Origin: Planctomycetota bacterium
Lineage (GTDB): Bacteria; Planctomycetota; Phycisphaerae; Phycisphaerales; UBA1924
Assembly (NCBI GenBank): GCA_018242605.1
Contig: JAFEBP010000006.1
Location: 1-64,000, forward strand
Reading direction: 5' to 3'
Length of the DNA stretch: 64,000 nt
Shown: positions 8,501 to 17,616 of the stretch, piece after piece
Layout: each line of letters starts with the position of its first letter
Numbering within the stretch: the stretch's first letter is position 1
Position numbers and translations under genes: made by a program
Notes under the pieces: model-generated
Told to the model about the DNA's origin: nothing
What the model saw: the letters and a program-made list of their open reading frames with translations, nothing else
The model's database searches: none

Positions 8501-9426
8501 CGGTCGTTCTCCGCTGTGAAGGTGACTGGTCCGTGCGGAATGGTATTAAGGCTGAAGCGGTCGCGGAACTCGTCGGGCGACATCGGGCGCGGCTCGCTGC
8601 ACAGGCCGCACCAGTGTGCGGCAAGACCGATGACCCGCTCGCGGGGCACGCCCTTGGCGCGGTAGGCGTCCAGGCGCGTGTCGCCGTGGCGCTTGGCGAG
8701 GCGCTTGGCGTCGCTGCCTCGGACCAAGGGCAGGTGGAGGTAGTGGGGGAGGGGCGAGAGTCCCAGCGCGCGGTAAAGGAGGATCTGGCGCGCTGCGGAA
8801 TCCAGAAGATCATCACCGCGCACCACGTGCGTGATGCCCTGACGCGCATCGTCAACGACGACGGCGAGTTGGTACGCGGGTTGACCGGGCTTGCCGGGAT
8901 CGCGACGCGTCCAGATGACAAAGTCGCCGACGGTCCGTGCCGGGGTGTGCGATTGCGGCCCCGCGAACTCGTCGGTGAAGTTAACGGGTTCGTCGGGGAC
9001 AAGGAACCGCCAGCTCGGTGAGGAATCTGTAAATGCGGTGGGGCGAGCGGAAGGACGCAGGTGCGCGGGGAACGGCAGATCGTGGGCGCCTTCCTGCGGT
9101 GCGGAAGCCGCGGCCTCGATCTGGGCGCGGGTGAGGTCGCACGGATAGATGAGACCTCTCGCCGCGAGCGAGTGCATCGCCGCCAGGTGCGGCGCGGGTT
9201 CGTGCGACTGCACGAAAGGGCCTTCATCCCAATCGATGCCGAGCCAGCGGAGCAAATCGATGGTGAGATCGATCACGCCGGGCTTGACGCGCGGAGTGTC
9301 AAGATCCTCGATTCGCAGGGTGATGTGCCACGATCGCTGCCGGGCCAAGGCCCAGTTCGCGAGGAACGTGCGGGCGTTTCCCAGGTGAAGGGCGCCGGTA
9401 GGGGAAGGTGCCAATCGGGTGCGCAC
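8476..9426 (-). CDS. gluQ: glutamyl-Q tRNA(Asp) synthetase
   Basis: Activates glutamate and attaches it to queuosine 34 of tRNA(Asp); it is a GluRS catalytic core without the anticodon-binding domain. In 316 aa it shows the class I signature APSPTGALHLGNA at 6-18, RIEDLDTPR at 38-46, YQLAVVVDD at 185-193, VVRGDDLL at 201-208 and a KMSKS-like KRLAKR at 241-246. Length fits GluQ-RS (about 300) and not full GluRS (about 470). Only one Cys of the usual zinc site remains near Y94-C96, so zinc binding is uncertain. The gene lies 24 nt after the NeuD-like gene and overlaps DUF192; the glycan neighbours give no functional link. Confidence 0.92.
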   Translation of the reverse strand: MRTRLAPSPTGALHLGNARTFLANWALARQRSWHITLRIEDLDTPRVKPGVIDLTIDLLRWLGIDWDEGPFVQSHEPAPHLAAMHSLAARGLIYPCDLTRAQIEAAASAPQEGAHDLPFPAHLRPSARPTAFTDSSPSWRFLVPDEPVNFTDEFAGPQSHTPARTVGDFVIWTRRDPGKPGQPAYQLAVVVDDARQGITHVVRGDDLLDSAARQILLYRALGLSPLPHYLHLPLVRGSDAKRLAKRHGDTRLDAYRAKGVPRERVIGLAAHWCGLCSEPRPMSPDEFRDRFSLNTIPHGPVTFTAENDRWLLESKN

Positions 9427-9450
9427 GGCGGAGCGTAGCGGGCGCGAGCG

Positions 9451-10053
9451 TCAACGGGCCGGAACACCTTTGACTTTGGCGCCGTTGCCGACATCTTCGA
9501 CCACGACCGAGCCGGCGCCGATGATCGCGCCATCGCCGATGGTGATGCTCGGCAGGATGCGAGCGCCCAGGCCCACGAGGGAGCCGGGCCCGATGCTGAC
9601 GTTTCCGCCCAGAGCCGCGGCGGGGGCGATGTGGCAGTGCGTGCCGACGGTGCATTCGTGCTCGACGATCGCGCCGCTGTTGATGATCGCGTGATCACCG
9701 ACGGATGCGCGGGAGTGGATCACGGCGTTGGGGCCGACGTAGATGCCTTTGCCCAGCCGCGCGGACGGGGAAACGAAGGCGGTGGGGTGGATGACATTGA
9801 AGGCGTTGGTGAGATCGATCCGAGCTGCGAGGCGTCGGCGGCAGTTGACATCACCGATGCAGAGGATGCGCGGGCCGGAGAACTGCGCGAGCGACTCGAG
9901 CGTGCCCAGGCGTGAACAAACACCCAGACGCTCGAGCAGCGCGGGGGGCTGATCATCAACGAATCCGGCGAGGGCGTGACCCGCGAGCGTCGCGGCTTCC
10001 GCTACGACGAGGGCGTGTCCACCGCCGCCGATGAGAATGATGTGAGTAGGCAT
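9451..10053 (-). CDS. NeuD-like sugar O-acyltransferase (left-handed beta-helix)
   Basis: 200 aa. The N-terminal part (1-80) is a PglD/NeuD Rossmann-like domain starting IILIGGGGHALVVAEAA. The C-terminal part (about 85-200) is a hexapeptide-repeat beta-helix (ARLGKGIYVGPNAVI, IINSGAIVEHECTVG, IGPGSLVGLGARI, IGDGAIIGAGSVV) with the catalytic-type His in EHE-C. Such enzymes acetylate amino or hydroxyl groups of nucleotide sugars. The frame is open back to a GTG at 10230 that overlaps the preceding glycosyltransferase, but that extension is Arg/Ala/Ser-rich and unlike the family, which begins at the IILIGGGGH strand, so ATG 10053 was chosen. Context: glycan gene cluster. Confidence 0.88.
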   Translation of the reverse strand: MPTHIILIGGGGHALVVAEAATLAGHALAGFVDDQPPALLERLGVCSRLGTLESLAQFSGPRILCIGDVNCRRRLAARIDLTNAFNVIHPTAFVSPSARLGKGIYVGPNAVIHSRASVGDHAIINSGAIVEHECTVGTHCHIAPAAALGGNVSIGPGSLVGLGARILPSITIGDGAIIGAGSVVVEDVGNGAKVKGVPAR

Positions 10054-10226
10054 GAGCAGAGAGATGGTAGAGGACGGACGTCGGACACGAGCGCGGGCGC
10101 TGCGGTCGAGGCGAGAACGCAGCGCGTGAGCAACCGAGATGATACGGAGAGCGCGGATCGGCGGAACAGCGCGGACGACGCCGAGGGCGCGGCGTGCATA
10201 GCTGCTCGGCTGGGCACGGCCGGAGA

Positions 10227-11837
10227 TCACGCCGCGGCGGCTCGCTTGATTTCGGGTTCGTACAGCGTGAAGACCTCGACGCCCGGCAGGGCTTCGCGGG
10301 CGCGGGCGGCCAGTTCGCGCTCGTGCTCATCGCTGGATATGACCACGCACTCGATGTTGCGTGACGCGGCTTCGCGGGCGGTGATGATGCCCGCGCCCGT
10401 GGCGTGATCGTCGATGGTGGCGATGACTTCGGGGAAACGGGCGATGGCGCGGGCGGCGCGGGCGGTGTGGGCGCCGGCGCCGTAGATCGCGATGCGGCGG
10501 GCTCCTCGCGAGCGGAGCGTCGTGAGTGCCGCGGTCATCAATCGCTCTGCTGTGCACGCGATCCCGGGGAGTGTCAGCGTCAGCGATTGCGGGTCCACGG
10601 TGAGGCCCATATCGCGAGAAAGGTCAGCGAGCCACGCGTCGCGGAGCGTGGCGAGACTTTCCTGCGTGCACGGGCCGATTGCTTCGATCGCGCCAAGTAG
10701 GCGGGCCCAGTGGGCCTGGGCGGAGGCTGCGTCGGTGACGCGGCTTGGTGCGCGGGCGGCGGTCTCCACCATCGCGTCGTACGTGGCGCCGAGCGCCGAG
10801 GGCGTGAGGCGCGCCGCCGCGGCGAACGCCGCGCGGGACATCTCCTCGATCCGTTGGCGCGAAGCGGATAGTTCGGCGAGGCAGGTTGCCATCGCGTTCA
10901 TGTCGCCGACGGGGACGATGAAGCCTTCGACGCCGTGCTGCACGAACTCCGCCGCGCCTCCGCAGCCGGTGGTGATCGCGACGGGGCGCCCTATCGCGAG
11001 CGTTTCTGAGACGGCGAGCGGCCATCCCTCTCGCTCGCTGACGAGGAGCGTGGCGTCATGGCCGGCGTACAGGCGGGGCATCTCGGGCGCGGCGGCGGGG
11101 CCGGTGAGCGTCGCGTTTCCCGCGGCGATGTGCCGGGCCATGGCGGTGCGGAGCTCGCTCGCGGCCGGGCCATCGCCCACGATGGTCATGTGGAAGAAGA
11201 TCGCACGGGTTTCGAGCGTGTCGGCGAGCACCGCCAGATCCATGACGCGTTTGTGGTGCTTCTCGAGTCGCCCGGCGTAGAGCAGTCGCAGTGATCGGGC
11301 GGTGGGCAGGATCGGTGCGGGACGGGCGCCGCGCGGCACGCACACCGGCACCGGTGGCAGCGCGACGCCGGCGAGTGTGCCCAGCGCGGCGATGCGATCG
11401 GAGAGGGCGTCGCTCACGGCGGCCCAGGCGTCGCTGAGGGGGCCGCAACGCAAGAGGATGTCGTCGCCGTCGTGCCCGCTGCTGTGGTGCCAGGTGAGCG
11501 TGCGAACGCCGCGGTGGTGGTCGAGCGCCGCGGCCGCGTAGGCCTGCGGCACGTCGTTGCAGCAGACCACGCGGGCGTTCAGGCGTCGCAGCGATGCCCG
11601 CACGTCGAGGATCTGCCGGACCGGGTCCGCGTCGGGCGACCAGGAAGCGAGGGCGATTTTGTGCGTGTCGGCGAGAGCGGTGCGGTCGATATCGGCGCCC
11701 GTGATGGCGGGGCCGACGAGCAGCGGGCGCCACGGATTGTGCGGGCGGGTGAGCGCGGCGAGCCTGGCGCCGGACGTCGTGACGCCGCTGACATTGAGGG
11801 GGCGATACACACCTACGACAACGGGCTTTGCGGTCAT
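10227..11837 (-). CDS. GT4-type glycosyltransferase with C-terminal Rossmann-like domain
   Basis: 536 aa. Residues 1-370 are a GT-B glycosyltransferase of the group 1/GT4 type: N-terminal VYRPLNVSG, donor-binding half with LLYAGRLEKHHKRV, HMTIVGDGP and the EREGWPLAVSETLAIGRPV segment containing the E-x7-E donor motif. The last ~100 residues add IAIYGAGAHTARAARAI, a nucleotide-binding-like fold similar to the C-terminal domain of sugar C-methyltransferases. ATG 11837 has AGGAGG 5 nt upstream and overlaps the previous stop (ATGA), so the two transferases are coupled. It would add a sugar to a surface glycan; donor and acceptor unknown. Confidence 0.88.
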   Translation of the reverse strand: MTAKPVVVGVYRPLNVSGVTTSGARLAALTRPHNPWRPLLVGPAITGADIDRTALADTHKIALASWSPDADPVRQILDVRASLRRLNARVVCCNDVPQAYAAAALDHHRGVRTLTWHHSSGHDGDDILLRCGPLSDAWAAVSDALSDRIAALGTLAGVALPPVPVCVPRGARPAPILPTARSLRLLYAGRLEKHHKRVMDLAVLADTLETRAIFFHMTIVGDGPAASELRTAMARHIAAGNATLTGPAAAPEMPRLYAGHDATLLVSEREGWPLAVSETLAIGRPVAITTGCGGAAEFVQHGVEGFIVPVGDMNAMATCLAELSASRQRIEEMSRAAFAAAARLTPSALGATYDAMVETAARAPSRVTDAASAQAHWARLLGAIEAIGPCTQESLATLRDAWLADLSRDMGLTVDPQSLTLTLPGIACTAERLMTAALTTLRSRGARRIAIYGAGAHTARAARAIARFPEVIATIDDHATGAGIITAREAASRNIECVVISSDEHERELAARAREALPGVEVFTLYEPEIKRAAAA

Positions 11838-14293
11838 GCCGCCTCCTTCAGTGCAATGGTGGATTCGTTCAATCGGCGGGAAATGAAATCGATCAGTCGC
11901 TGCGCGAGCGATTGGTGCGTGCCCAGGCGCCTGATGCGGCGGGACGCCATCTCGGCGTGCGCCGTGCGCCACGCCGGCGATGCTGTGCATTGATTGAGCA
12001 GGGCGAGCAGTTCTTGCTTATTCCAGAACGTGGTCGCTGCGGCATCTCCCAGGATCTCGCCCAGATCGACCTGGTCGCTGACGCGCCCGCGATGCCCCCG
12101 CAATGAGTTGACGCGGGCTCTGGGGATCCAGAGGACGGGCCCCGGGAGCGGGATTCCCATGCGGCCGCGGAGAGCGGCGAACGCCATGGTTTGGGGATGA
12201 TCCGCGATGGTGTACCCGAACATGTCGCTGGATTGGTCGACCAGATCGGGCTCGAGAGAGATCAAGGACATCTGCGTGGTGGTCTTGGGGCCGGCCGCGG
12301 CGTCCATGTGCATGCGGCAGGCGCAGAAGCCCCCGCTGAGGAAGCACTCGAGCACGCGTTGGTGAACGGGCGAGTGGATGGTGGTCTGCAGCGTGACGGC
12401 GGCGCACTGGTACGCGGCGCGAAGGTCATCGCCGTGAGAGAGCTCGCCTCGGGCGTAGCGGGCGAGCCGCGGGTGTTTGTCCCAGCCGCGGCCGTAGAGG
12501 TGGAGGCGGGCGCCGGTCTGCTCCGCGATGTCCGCGGCCCACGCGATGGTCTCGTGGCGGATGGCGCGGTCGGCGAGGGGTTGGGCGTAGTTGCGGAGCA
12601 CCAGTGTGAGCGTGCGGTCTTCGGGCTCGCGGCCCAGAGACTCACGAAGGCGATGCAGCGCGGCCTCACGCAGGCGGGCGCACGCGGGGCGAGTTGCGGC
12701 TTCGCTCGCGATCGTGAAGACGTCGTGGCGGAGGCTGGCGAACGCCGCCTGGATCGCTGGGGCGCCCGAGGACTCTTTCACGAGTCGTTCGTGCATGGCC
12801 TGCGGCGTCTCGCTGTGGTGGCTCATCATCGCGAGGTCGCAGGAGAAGCGATCTTTCATCGAGGGATCGACGGGCGCGGGATGGAACTTGGCGGAGCTTG
12901 CGCTCACCATCGCGGGCATGGCGTTGCGGGGGTCGTATCCGAACTTGTCGAACAGTTCGTTGAACACGTGGCCGGCGACAAAGTCGAGCTGACCGCTGGC
13001 GACACCGGGCGTGAACAACTGGGGCATGGCGTCCTGGACCCAGCAGACGTAAGGGATGTTGGTCGGGATTCCGCCGTTGCAGTATGAGCGAGGGATGTTG
13101 ATGAATGTCACCAGGTCCGGGTCGAACTCGTCGACCATGGTGAGCATGCCCAGCGGCGAGGGGCGGCTGTGGGCATCGGGCTCGACATAGACGTGCGACG
13201 TGTGGCCGGCCTGCTCGAATCCGAGTGCGAGGTCCGCCGCGGCGTGGCGGATGTAGGTGCTGAACCGGCTGGTGAGCACGAGCACACGCTTGGGGGCGGG
13301 GGTTGAGTACCGAGAGGCCCACCACGCGGGCGTCCGCGCGGCGTACCGGGCCTGCATGCGGGCGGTCGCGCAGGCGAATGCGGCTTCACGGTGTTGATGG
13401 ACAGCCTGCAACGCCGCGTGAAGGTTGGGATCAATGTTCGTGCCGGGGGGCGTCACGATGCACTCCGGGGGCGCGGCGTGCGGGCGACCGTTCCACGCCG
13501 CCGTGAAGCTCTCGCAGGCCCGCTCGCCCACGAACCACTCGACGCGGTCGTCCAGGATGATCGCTGTGAGGTCGGCGCACGCGCAGCCGTCAAGGAATGA
13601 GTTTACATCCGGCTGCACCACGCTGATCCAGGGCGTGTATCCCAGGTTGTGTGCATTGGTCTTGGACCAGAGCAGTTGGAGGTGGTCGGGCGGGTCGATG
13701 CCGCCGATCACGAAGGGCTTTGGGAAGAGTTCGGTGGGCTTGAGCAGTGTGGCCGCGGCGTGCACCGCCGCCTGCGCCGCATCATCAAGACCTCGCCAGC
13801 GTCGCGGATCGGGATCACCGGCGGCGCGGTGAACGAACCGGCCGTCGTTGGTTTGGAACCAGTCGCGGCCGCGCGAGTCCCAACCTGCACGCTGCGAGCG
13901 CAGATCGACGCCCCGGGAGAAGAACGCGGCGAGGTTGTTGTCGAGGTTGGCGTGCAGGAGCGCACAATCCGCGCGATCATCCCCGAGTTTCGCGGCGGCG
14001 GCGCGCAGCGCGTGCCAGGTGTTCTGGTCTCTCCCCTGAGGCGGGATCGCTTCGAGTTGTTCGGAGGCGAGGGTCGCGAGGCCCATGCGTGCCAGATGTG
14101 CCGCGAACAGCAGCCGCAGGGCGTGATCACCGGGGATCTGCGCGAGCGCTTGCGCCGCGATCGGGAGGAACGCGCGGCCGGACCATTCGCGGCCGAAGGC
14201 GATCAACTGATCGCGCGAAATGCGTCCGCCACCCGTGCGGGCGGGGGAGACATCCCCAACACAAGCGTCCGCGGCGGCTGAGCCCGGGGTCAT
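11834..14293 (-). CDS. large CgeB-like glycosyltransferase
   Basis: 819 aa. Residues 1-100 are helical and TPR-like. The middle (about 300-480) opens with KRVLVLTSRFSTYIRHAA and includes FEQAGHTSHVYVEPD and VCWVQDAMPQL, a GT-B N-terminal half. The C-terminal half carries LHLYGRGWDKHP followed by ARGELSHGDDLRAAY and HSPVHQRVLECFLSGGF, the arrangement of CgeB-like transferases (spore maturation/glycan proteins). A longer frame exists upstream, but ATG 14293 avoids overlapping the divergent gene at 14338. No good ribosome binding site was seen. It heads the leftward glycan run, with its promoter presumably in the 44-bp divergent gap. Confidence 0.82.
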   Translation of the reverse strand: MTPGSAAADACVGDVSPARTGGGRISRDQLIAFGREWSGRAFLPIAAQALAQIPGDHALRLLFAAHLARMGLATLASEQLEAIPPQGRDQNTWHALRAAAAKLGDDRADCALLHANLDNNLAAFFSRGVDLRSQRAGWDSRGRDWFQTNDGRFVHRAAGDPDPRRWRGLDDAAQAAVHAAATLLKPTELFPKPFVIGGIDPPDHLQLLWSKTNAHNLGYTPWISVVQPDVNSFLDGCACADLTAIILDDRVEWFVGERACESFTAAWNGRPHAAPPECIVTPPGTNIDPNLHAALQAVHQHREAAFACATARMQARYAARTPAWWASRYSTPAPKRVLVLTSRFSTYIRHAAADLALGFEQAGHTSHVYVEPDAHSRPSPLGMLTMVDEFDPDLVTFINIPRSYCNGGIPTNIPYVCWVQDAMPQLFTPGVASGQLDFVAGHVFNELFDKFGYDPRNAMPAMVSASSAKFHPAPVDPSMKDRFSCDLAMMSHHSETPQAMHERLVKESSGAPAIQAAFASLRHDVFTIASEAATRPACARLREAALHRLRESLGREPEDRTLTLVLRNYAQPLADRAIRHETIAWAADIAEQTGARLHLYGRGWDKHPRLARYARGELSHGDDLRAAYQCAAVTLQTTIHSPVHQRVLECFLSGGFCACRMHMDAAAGPKTTTQMSLISLEPDLVDQSSDMFGYTIADHPQTMAFAALRGRMGIPLPGPVLWIPRARVNSLRGHRGRVSDQVDLGEILGDAAATTFWNKQELLALLNQCTASPAWRTAHAEMASRRIRRLGTHQSLAQRLIDFISRRLNESTIALKEAA

Positions 14294-14337
14294 GCCCGAA
14301 CTATCGACGCGCGGAGGCAATTGCCGAAAAAACGGCC

Positions 14338-16035
14338 ATGACTTACGGCGTGCCTGATGACGGGGGCGACGAAGCGGACGTAACGCACCGGGGCGGCCTG
14401 CCCGCGGCGGTAGCGCGCAAGATCGTGGACCTGCCCGCGCTGCTGCGAGCGCGTGCGGCGGCACGGGCCCAGGGGCGGCGCTTGGTGCAATGCCACGGCT
14501 GCTTCGACATCGTGCACCCCGGGCACATCCGGCATCTGCGGCAGGCGCGGGCGCTCGGCGACCTGCTGCTGGTGAGCATCACGGGCGACACGCAGATTTC
14601 CAAGGGCGCGGGGCGGCCGCTGATCCCGGAGGAACTGCGGGCGGAGAATCTCGCGGCGCTGGACTGCGTGGATCTGGTGTACATCGATCCCGACCCCACG
14701 GCGCTCGGGCTGCTGCGGGAGGTTCGTCCGGATGTGTACGTGAAGGGGAAGGAATACGAGAACAACAAGGACCCGAGATTCCGGGCCGAACGAGATGCTG
14801 TAGAGGCTTGCGGCGGGCGAGTGGTGTTCAGCAGCGGAGACGTGGTGTTTTCCTCCACGGCGCTGGTGGCCGCGTTGGAGCAATCGGCGGATCCATACCA
14901 CCAGCGGCTCGCGCAGTTGTCGCGGCGGGCAGATCTGCAGGGGCCCGCGCTCTATTCCTCGATCTCGGCGATGCGCGATCGGCGCATCGTGATCGTGGGC
15001 GAGTCGATCATCGATTCGTACATCCTGTGCAATCGCCCACAGGTCGCGAGCGAGAGCCCGATACTGACATTGCGGCCGTTGGAGGCGCGGCAGTACGACG
15101 GGGGTGCGGCGATCGTGGCCCGCCACGCGGCGGCGCTGGGCGCACGGCCCACGCTCATCACGCCGCTCCCCACGGACGACCATGGCCGGCTCTCGCAGCA
15201 GGCGCGTGAGTTCACGGCGCGGCTGGAGCAGCAGGGGGTGGTGGTTCGGGCGCTGCCGGTGTCGCAGCCGTTGCCGGAGAAGCAGCGGTTCCTGGTGGGC
15301 CATCAGAAGGTGATGAAACTGGATCTGGTGGAGCCGCTCGTGCTGGACGTGGGGCAGCGGGAATCGCTGCACTCGATGGCGGTGGACGCCGCGGGGGATG
15401 GGTGCGACGCGGCGATCCTCACGGATTTCGGGCTGGGGATGTTCACACCGGTATCACTGGGCAGGCTGTGTCGCGGGCTGCGCCCGCGGGTGCGCGTGCT
15501 GGCGGGCGACGTGAGCGGGGCTTCCGCGGGCCTGAGGGGTCTGCGCGATTGCGACCTGGTCTGCCCGAGCGAGGAAGAACTGCGCGGGGCGATGCAGTTG
15601 CCCGAAGAAGGATTGCCGCTGGTCACGTGGCGCATGATGGAGGAAACGGCGTCACGCCACGCGATCATCACGCTGGGGGCGGACGGGCTGATCGCGTTCT
15701 CGCGGCTGCCCGCCCTGGCGACGCGGGCTGATGACGGCGCGTACCAGCAGCGACTCTCCAGCGAACACGTGCCGGCGCTGAGCCCGATCCCGCTCGATCC
15801 CATGGGGTGCGGCGATTCGCTCCTGACGGTGGCCACGCTCGCGCTAAGCGCGGGCGCGAACCTGACGGTGGCGGCGTACCTGGGCGCTGTCGCGGCGGCG
15901 GTGCAGGTGCAGCGGCTGGGCAACACGCCGATCACCCCGGCGGACCTGCGGGCGACGATCGCCCGAGTGCATGCGGGGAGGCTGGCGTACCTGGGAGAGG
16001 CGGCGGGCGAACGCCGGATGAAGGTGAGCGCGTAG
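14338..16035 (+). CDS. HldE-like bifunctional enzyme, nucleotidyltransferase-PfkB kinase (swapped order)
   Basis: 565 aa. Residues 45-190 are a cytidylyltransferase-like domain: QCHGCFDIVHPGHIRHLRQA with the HxGH motif at 60-63, then VYVKGKEYENN. Residues 215-560 are a PfkB/ribokinase-like domain beginning IVIVGESIIDSYI with the ATP/anion-hole motif PMGCGDS at 488-494. Canonical HldE has the kinase first and the transferase second, so the order is reversed here. HldE phosphorylates heptose 7-phosphate at C1 and makes ADP-heptose; the glycosyltransferase neighbours fit that role, but the substrate is inferred. The frame is open further upstream; ATG 14338 was chosen because it starts just outside the divergent gene. 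No strong ribosome binding site. Confidence 0.87.
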   Translation: MTYGVPDDGGDEADVTHRGGLPAAVARKIVDLPALLRARAAARAQGRRLVQCHGCFDIVHPGHIRHLRQARALGDLLLVSITGDTQISKGAGRPLIPEELRAENLAALDCVDLVYIDPDPTALGLLREVRPDVYVKGKEYENNKDPRFRAERDAVEACGGRVVFSSGDVVFSSTALVAALEQSADPYHQRLAQLSRRADLQGPALYSSISAMRDRRIVIVGESIIDSYILCNRPQVASESPILTLRPLEARQYDGGAAIVARHAAALGARPTLITPLPTDDHGRLSQQAREFTARLEQQGVVVRALPVSQPLPEKQRFLVGHQKVMKLDLVEPLVLDVGQRESLHSMAVDAAGDGCDAAILTDFGLGMFTPVSLGRLCRGLRPRVRVLAGDVSGASAGLRGLRDCDLVCPSEEELRGAMQLPEEGLPLVTWRMMEETASRHAIITLGADGLIAFSRLPALATRADDGAYQQRLSSEHVPALSPIPLDPMGCGDSLLTVATLALSAGANLTVAAYLGAVAAAVQVQRLGNTPITPADLRATIARVHAGRLAYLGEAAGERRMKVSA

Positions 16036-16091
16036 CGGTTTGCGCTGGACAACCGCGCGCTGCGGCGCCGATACAGGAGTGCCGCCTTCGC

Positions 16092-17204
16092 ATGATCGCA
16101 TACATCATTCCAACCCGCAACCGCCCTGAACGCCTCCACCAAACGTTGGAGGCGATCGGTGCGCTGGGGTCGCACGAGGCTCAGGTGGTGATCGCGGACA
16201 ACGCGAGCGATTCCGTCCCAATTCTGCCCCAACGTGTGGGCGAGGTGGCGGTCAAGTGCATCAGGCTGGATGCGAACCTGGGTGCCGCGGCACGCAACCA
16301 CGCCGCGGCGAGCGCGGATCCCCGGTGCGAGTGGTTCGTCATGCTTGATGACGACAGCCACCCCCTGAACCTGAGTTTCCTGGAGGGATTGAGCAAGCAG
16401 CCTCGGGATGTCGGGGCGGTGACGGCGGACATCTCGCTGGGCGGCAAGCGCCGCGGCCGGGAGGCCGGGGGGCTTCCGGAGGTATTCGTGGGGTGCGGGG
16501 TGGCGATCCGGGCGGATGTCTTCCTGAGCTTGGACGGCTATGACGCTTCGTTCGGGTATTACGCGGAGGAGTACGACTTCTCGGCGCGACTGCTGCAGGC
16601 GGGATTGCGGGTGGTGTTTGATCCGCGGTTTGCGGTGGTGCACCATAAGGTGGAAGAGGGGCGGGATTTCAATCAGATCATCGCGCGGCTGGTGAGGAAC
16701 AACGGTTGGGTGGTTCAGCGCTATGCCCCGCGGGCGGAGCGGCTCGAACGGTTGCACGAGACAATTTCGCGGTACCGGGACATCGCGCGACGCGAGGAGG
16801 CGGAACGCGGATTCGTTGCGGGCCTGATGGAGCTGAGGAGAACGATCCGGAGCCAGCCGCGGCGGCCGATGTCGGCCGCGCTTTGGGCCCGGTTCACCGG
16901 TCTGGCGGCGGCGCGGGCGGCGATCCGTTCGGCGCATGCCGATCGTCCGTTCGCCACGGCGGCTCTGATCGACGAGGGCAAGAACTCCTGGGCTGTTGCG
17001 AGGGCGCTCAAGGAGGTTGGCGTTCGAGTGCTTCCCGACCGGGATGACGCGGAGGCGTGGGTGATCGGCACCATGTCGCCGGGACCAATGCTGGACTCGT
17101 TGGAGCGGCGGTCCCGGGCGTCGGGCGCGTTCGGCCGGCGGATCGTCGCGCCGTGGCGGGGGGCGGAAATAGCGCTATCCTTAGCCTCCTTACAGGAGAC
17201 TTAA
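16092..17204 (+). CDS. family 2 glycosyltransferase
   Basis: 370 aa. A GT-A domain fills residues 1-235: MIAYIIPTRNRPERL start, ADNASD, the metal-binding VMLDDDSHP near residue 85, and YAEEYDFSARLLQAG, typical of rhamnosyl/GlcNAc-type GT2 enzymes. The last ~90 residues contain FATAALIDEGKNSWAVARAL, an alpha/beta segment that recalls the C-terminal domain of the neighbouring GT4 enzyme. It follows the HldE-like gene by 56 nt and precedes the lipoprotein gene by 4 nt, so it is probably the second gene of the rightward glycan unit. Sugar specificity is unknown. Confidence 0.87.
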   Translation: MIAYIIPTRNRPERLHQTLEAIGALGSHEAQVVIADNASDSVPILPQRVGEVAVKCIRLDANLGAAARNHAAASADPRCEWFVMLDDDSHPLNLSFLEGLSKQPRDVGAVTADISLGGKRRGREAGGLPEVFVGCGVAIRADVFLSLDGYDASFGYYAEEYDFSARLLQAGLRVVFDPRFAVVHHKVEEGRDFNQIIARLVRNNGWVVQRYAPRAERLERLHETISRYRDIARREEAERGFVAGLMELRRTIRSQPRRPMSAALWARFTGLAAARAAIRSAHADRPFATAALIDEGKNSWAVARALKEVGVRVLPDRDDAEAWVIGTMSPGPMLDSLERRSRASGAFGRRIVAPWRGAEIALSLASLQET

Positions 17205-17208
17205 AGCT

Positions 17209-17511
17209 ATGAAGACTCGTGCAATGATTGTCGCCGCGTGTGTCGCGGCTTTCCTGGCCGGCTGTTCTTCCAACAAATCCGCTGACACCAAGACGGCTTC
17301 GAAGACCGCCGACAAGGCCGCCGCTCCGAAGCAGGCGAGCATGGGCGTTGTGAACACCAAGTGCCCGATCATGCCGTCGCACCCGGCGACCGCCAAGAGC
17401 GTCAAGGAGTTCAACGGGCAGAAGGTCGGCTTCTGCTGCGAAGGCTGCTACAAGAAGTGGGACGCGATGAGCGACGCCGAGAAGGCCGACGCTCTCAAGA
17501 AGGCGATGTGA
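17209..17511 (+). CDS. small YHS-like metal-binding lipoprotein
   Basis: 100 aa. Lipobox FLAGC with Cys19. After a Lys/Ala/Thr linker, residues 50-85 carry NTKCPIM, then EFNGQKVGFCCEGCYKKW: Cys52, Cys76, Cys77 and Cys80 form a YHS/TRASH-like treble-clef motif of the kind that binds a transition metal. The membrane-anchored periplasmic location is inferred from the lipobox. AGGAG lies 10 nt before the ATG and a strong terminator follows. Its proximity to the glycosyltransferase (4 nt) suggests cotranscription, although the function need not be linked. Confidence 0.87.
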   Translation: MKTRAMIVAACVAAFLAGCSSNKSADTKTASKTADKAAAPKQASMGVVNTKCPIMPSHPATAKSVKEFNGQKVGFCCEGCYKKWDAMSDAEKADALKKAM

Positions 17512-17553
17512 GCTTCAGGCCCAACCGGCCGAGCACATCCTAGATAAATAACG

Positions 17554-17588
17554 ACGCCGGGGATCGCGAGCGATCCCCGGCGTTTTTT
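17554..17588. terminator. strong terminator between convergent genes
   Basis: A perfect 13-bp stem (ACGCCGGGGATCG / CGATCCCCGGCGT) with a CGAG loop and a T6 run on the plus strand. It ends the rightward lipoprotein unit. It also lies 29 nt past the stop of the leftward triple-repeat gene, so it may act in both directions, although no equally good U-run follows on the minus strand. Confidence 0.93.
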
Positions 17589-17616
17589 CGTTCGCATGAT
17601 CGCGTGTTCCGAGGGC

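Noticed and set aside
10054..10230. N-terminal extension of the NeuD-like gene back to a GTG that overlaps the glycosyltransferase
   Set aside because: The extra 59 residues are Arg/Ala/Ser-rich and lie before the family's usual IILIGGGGH start.
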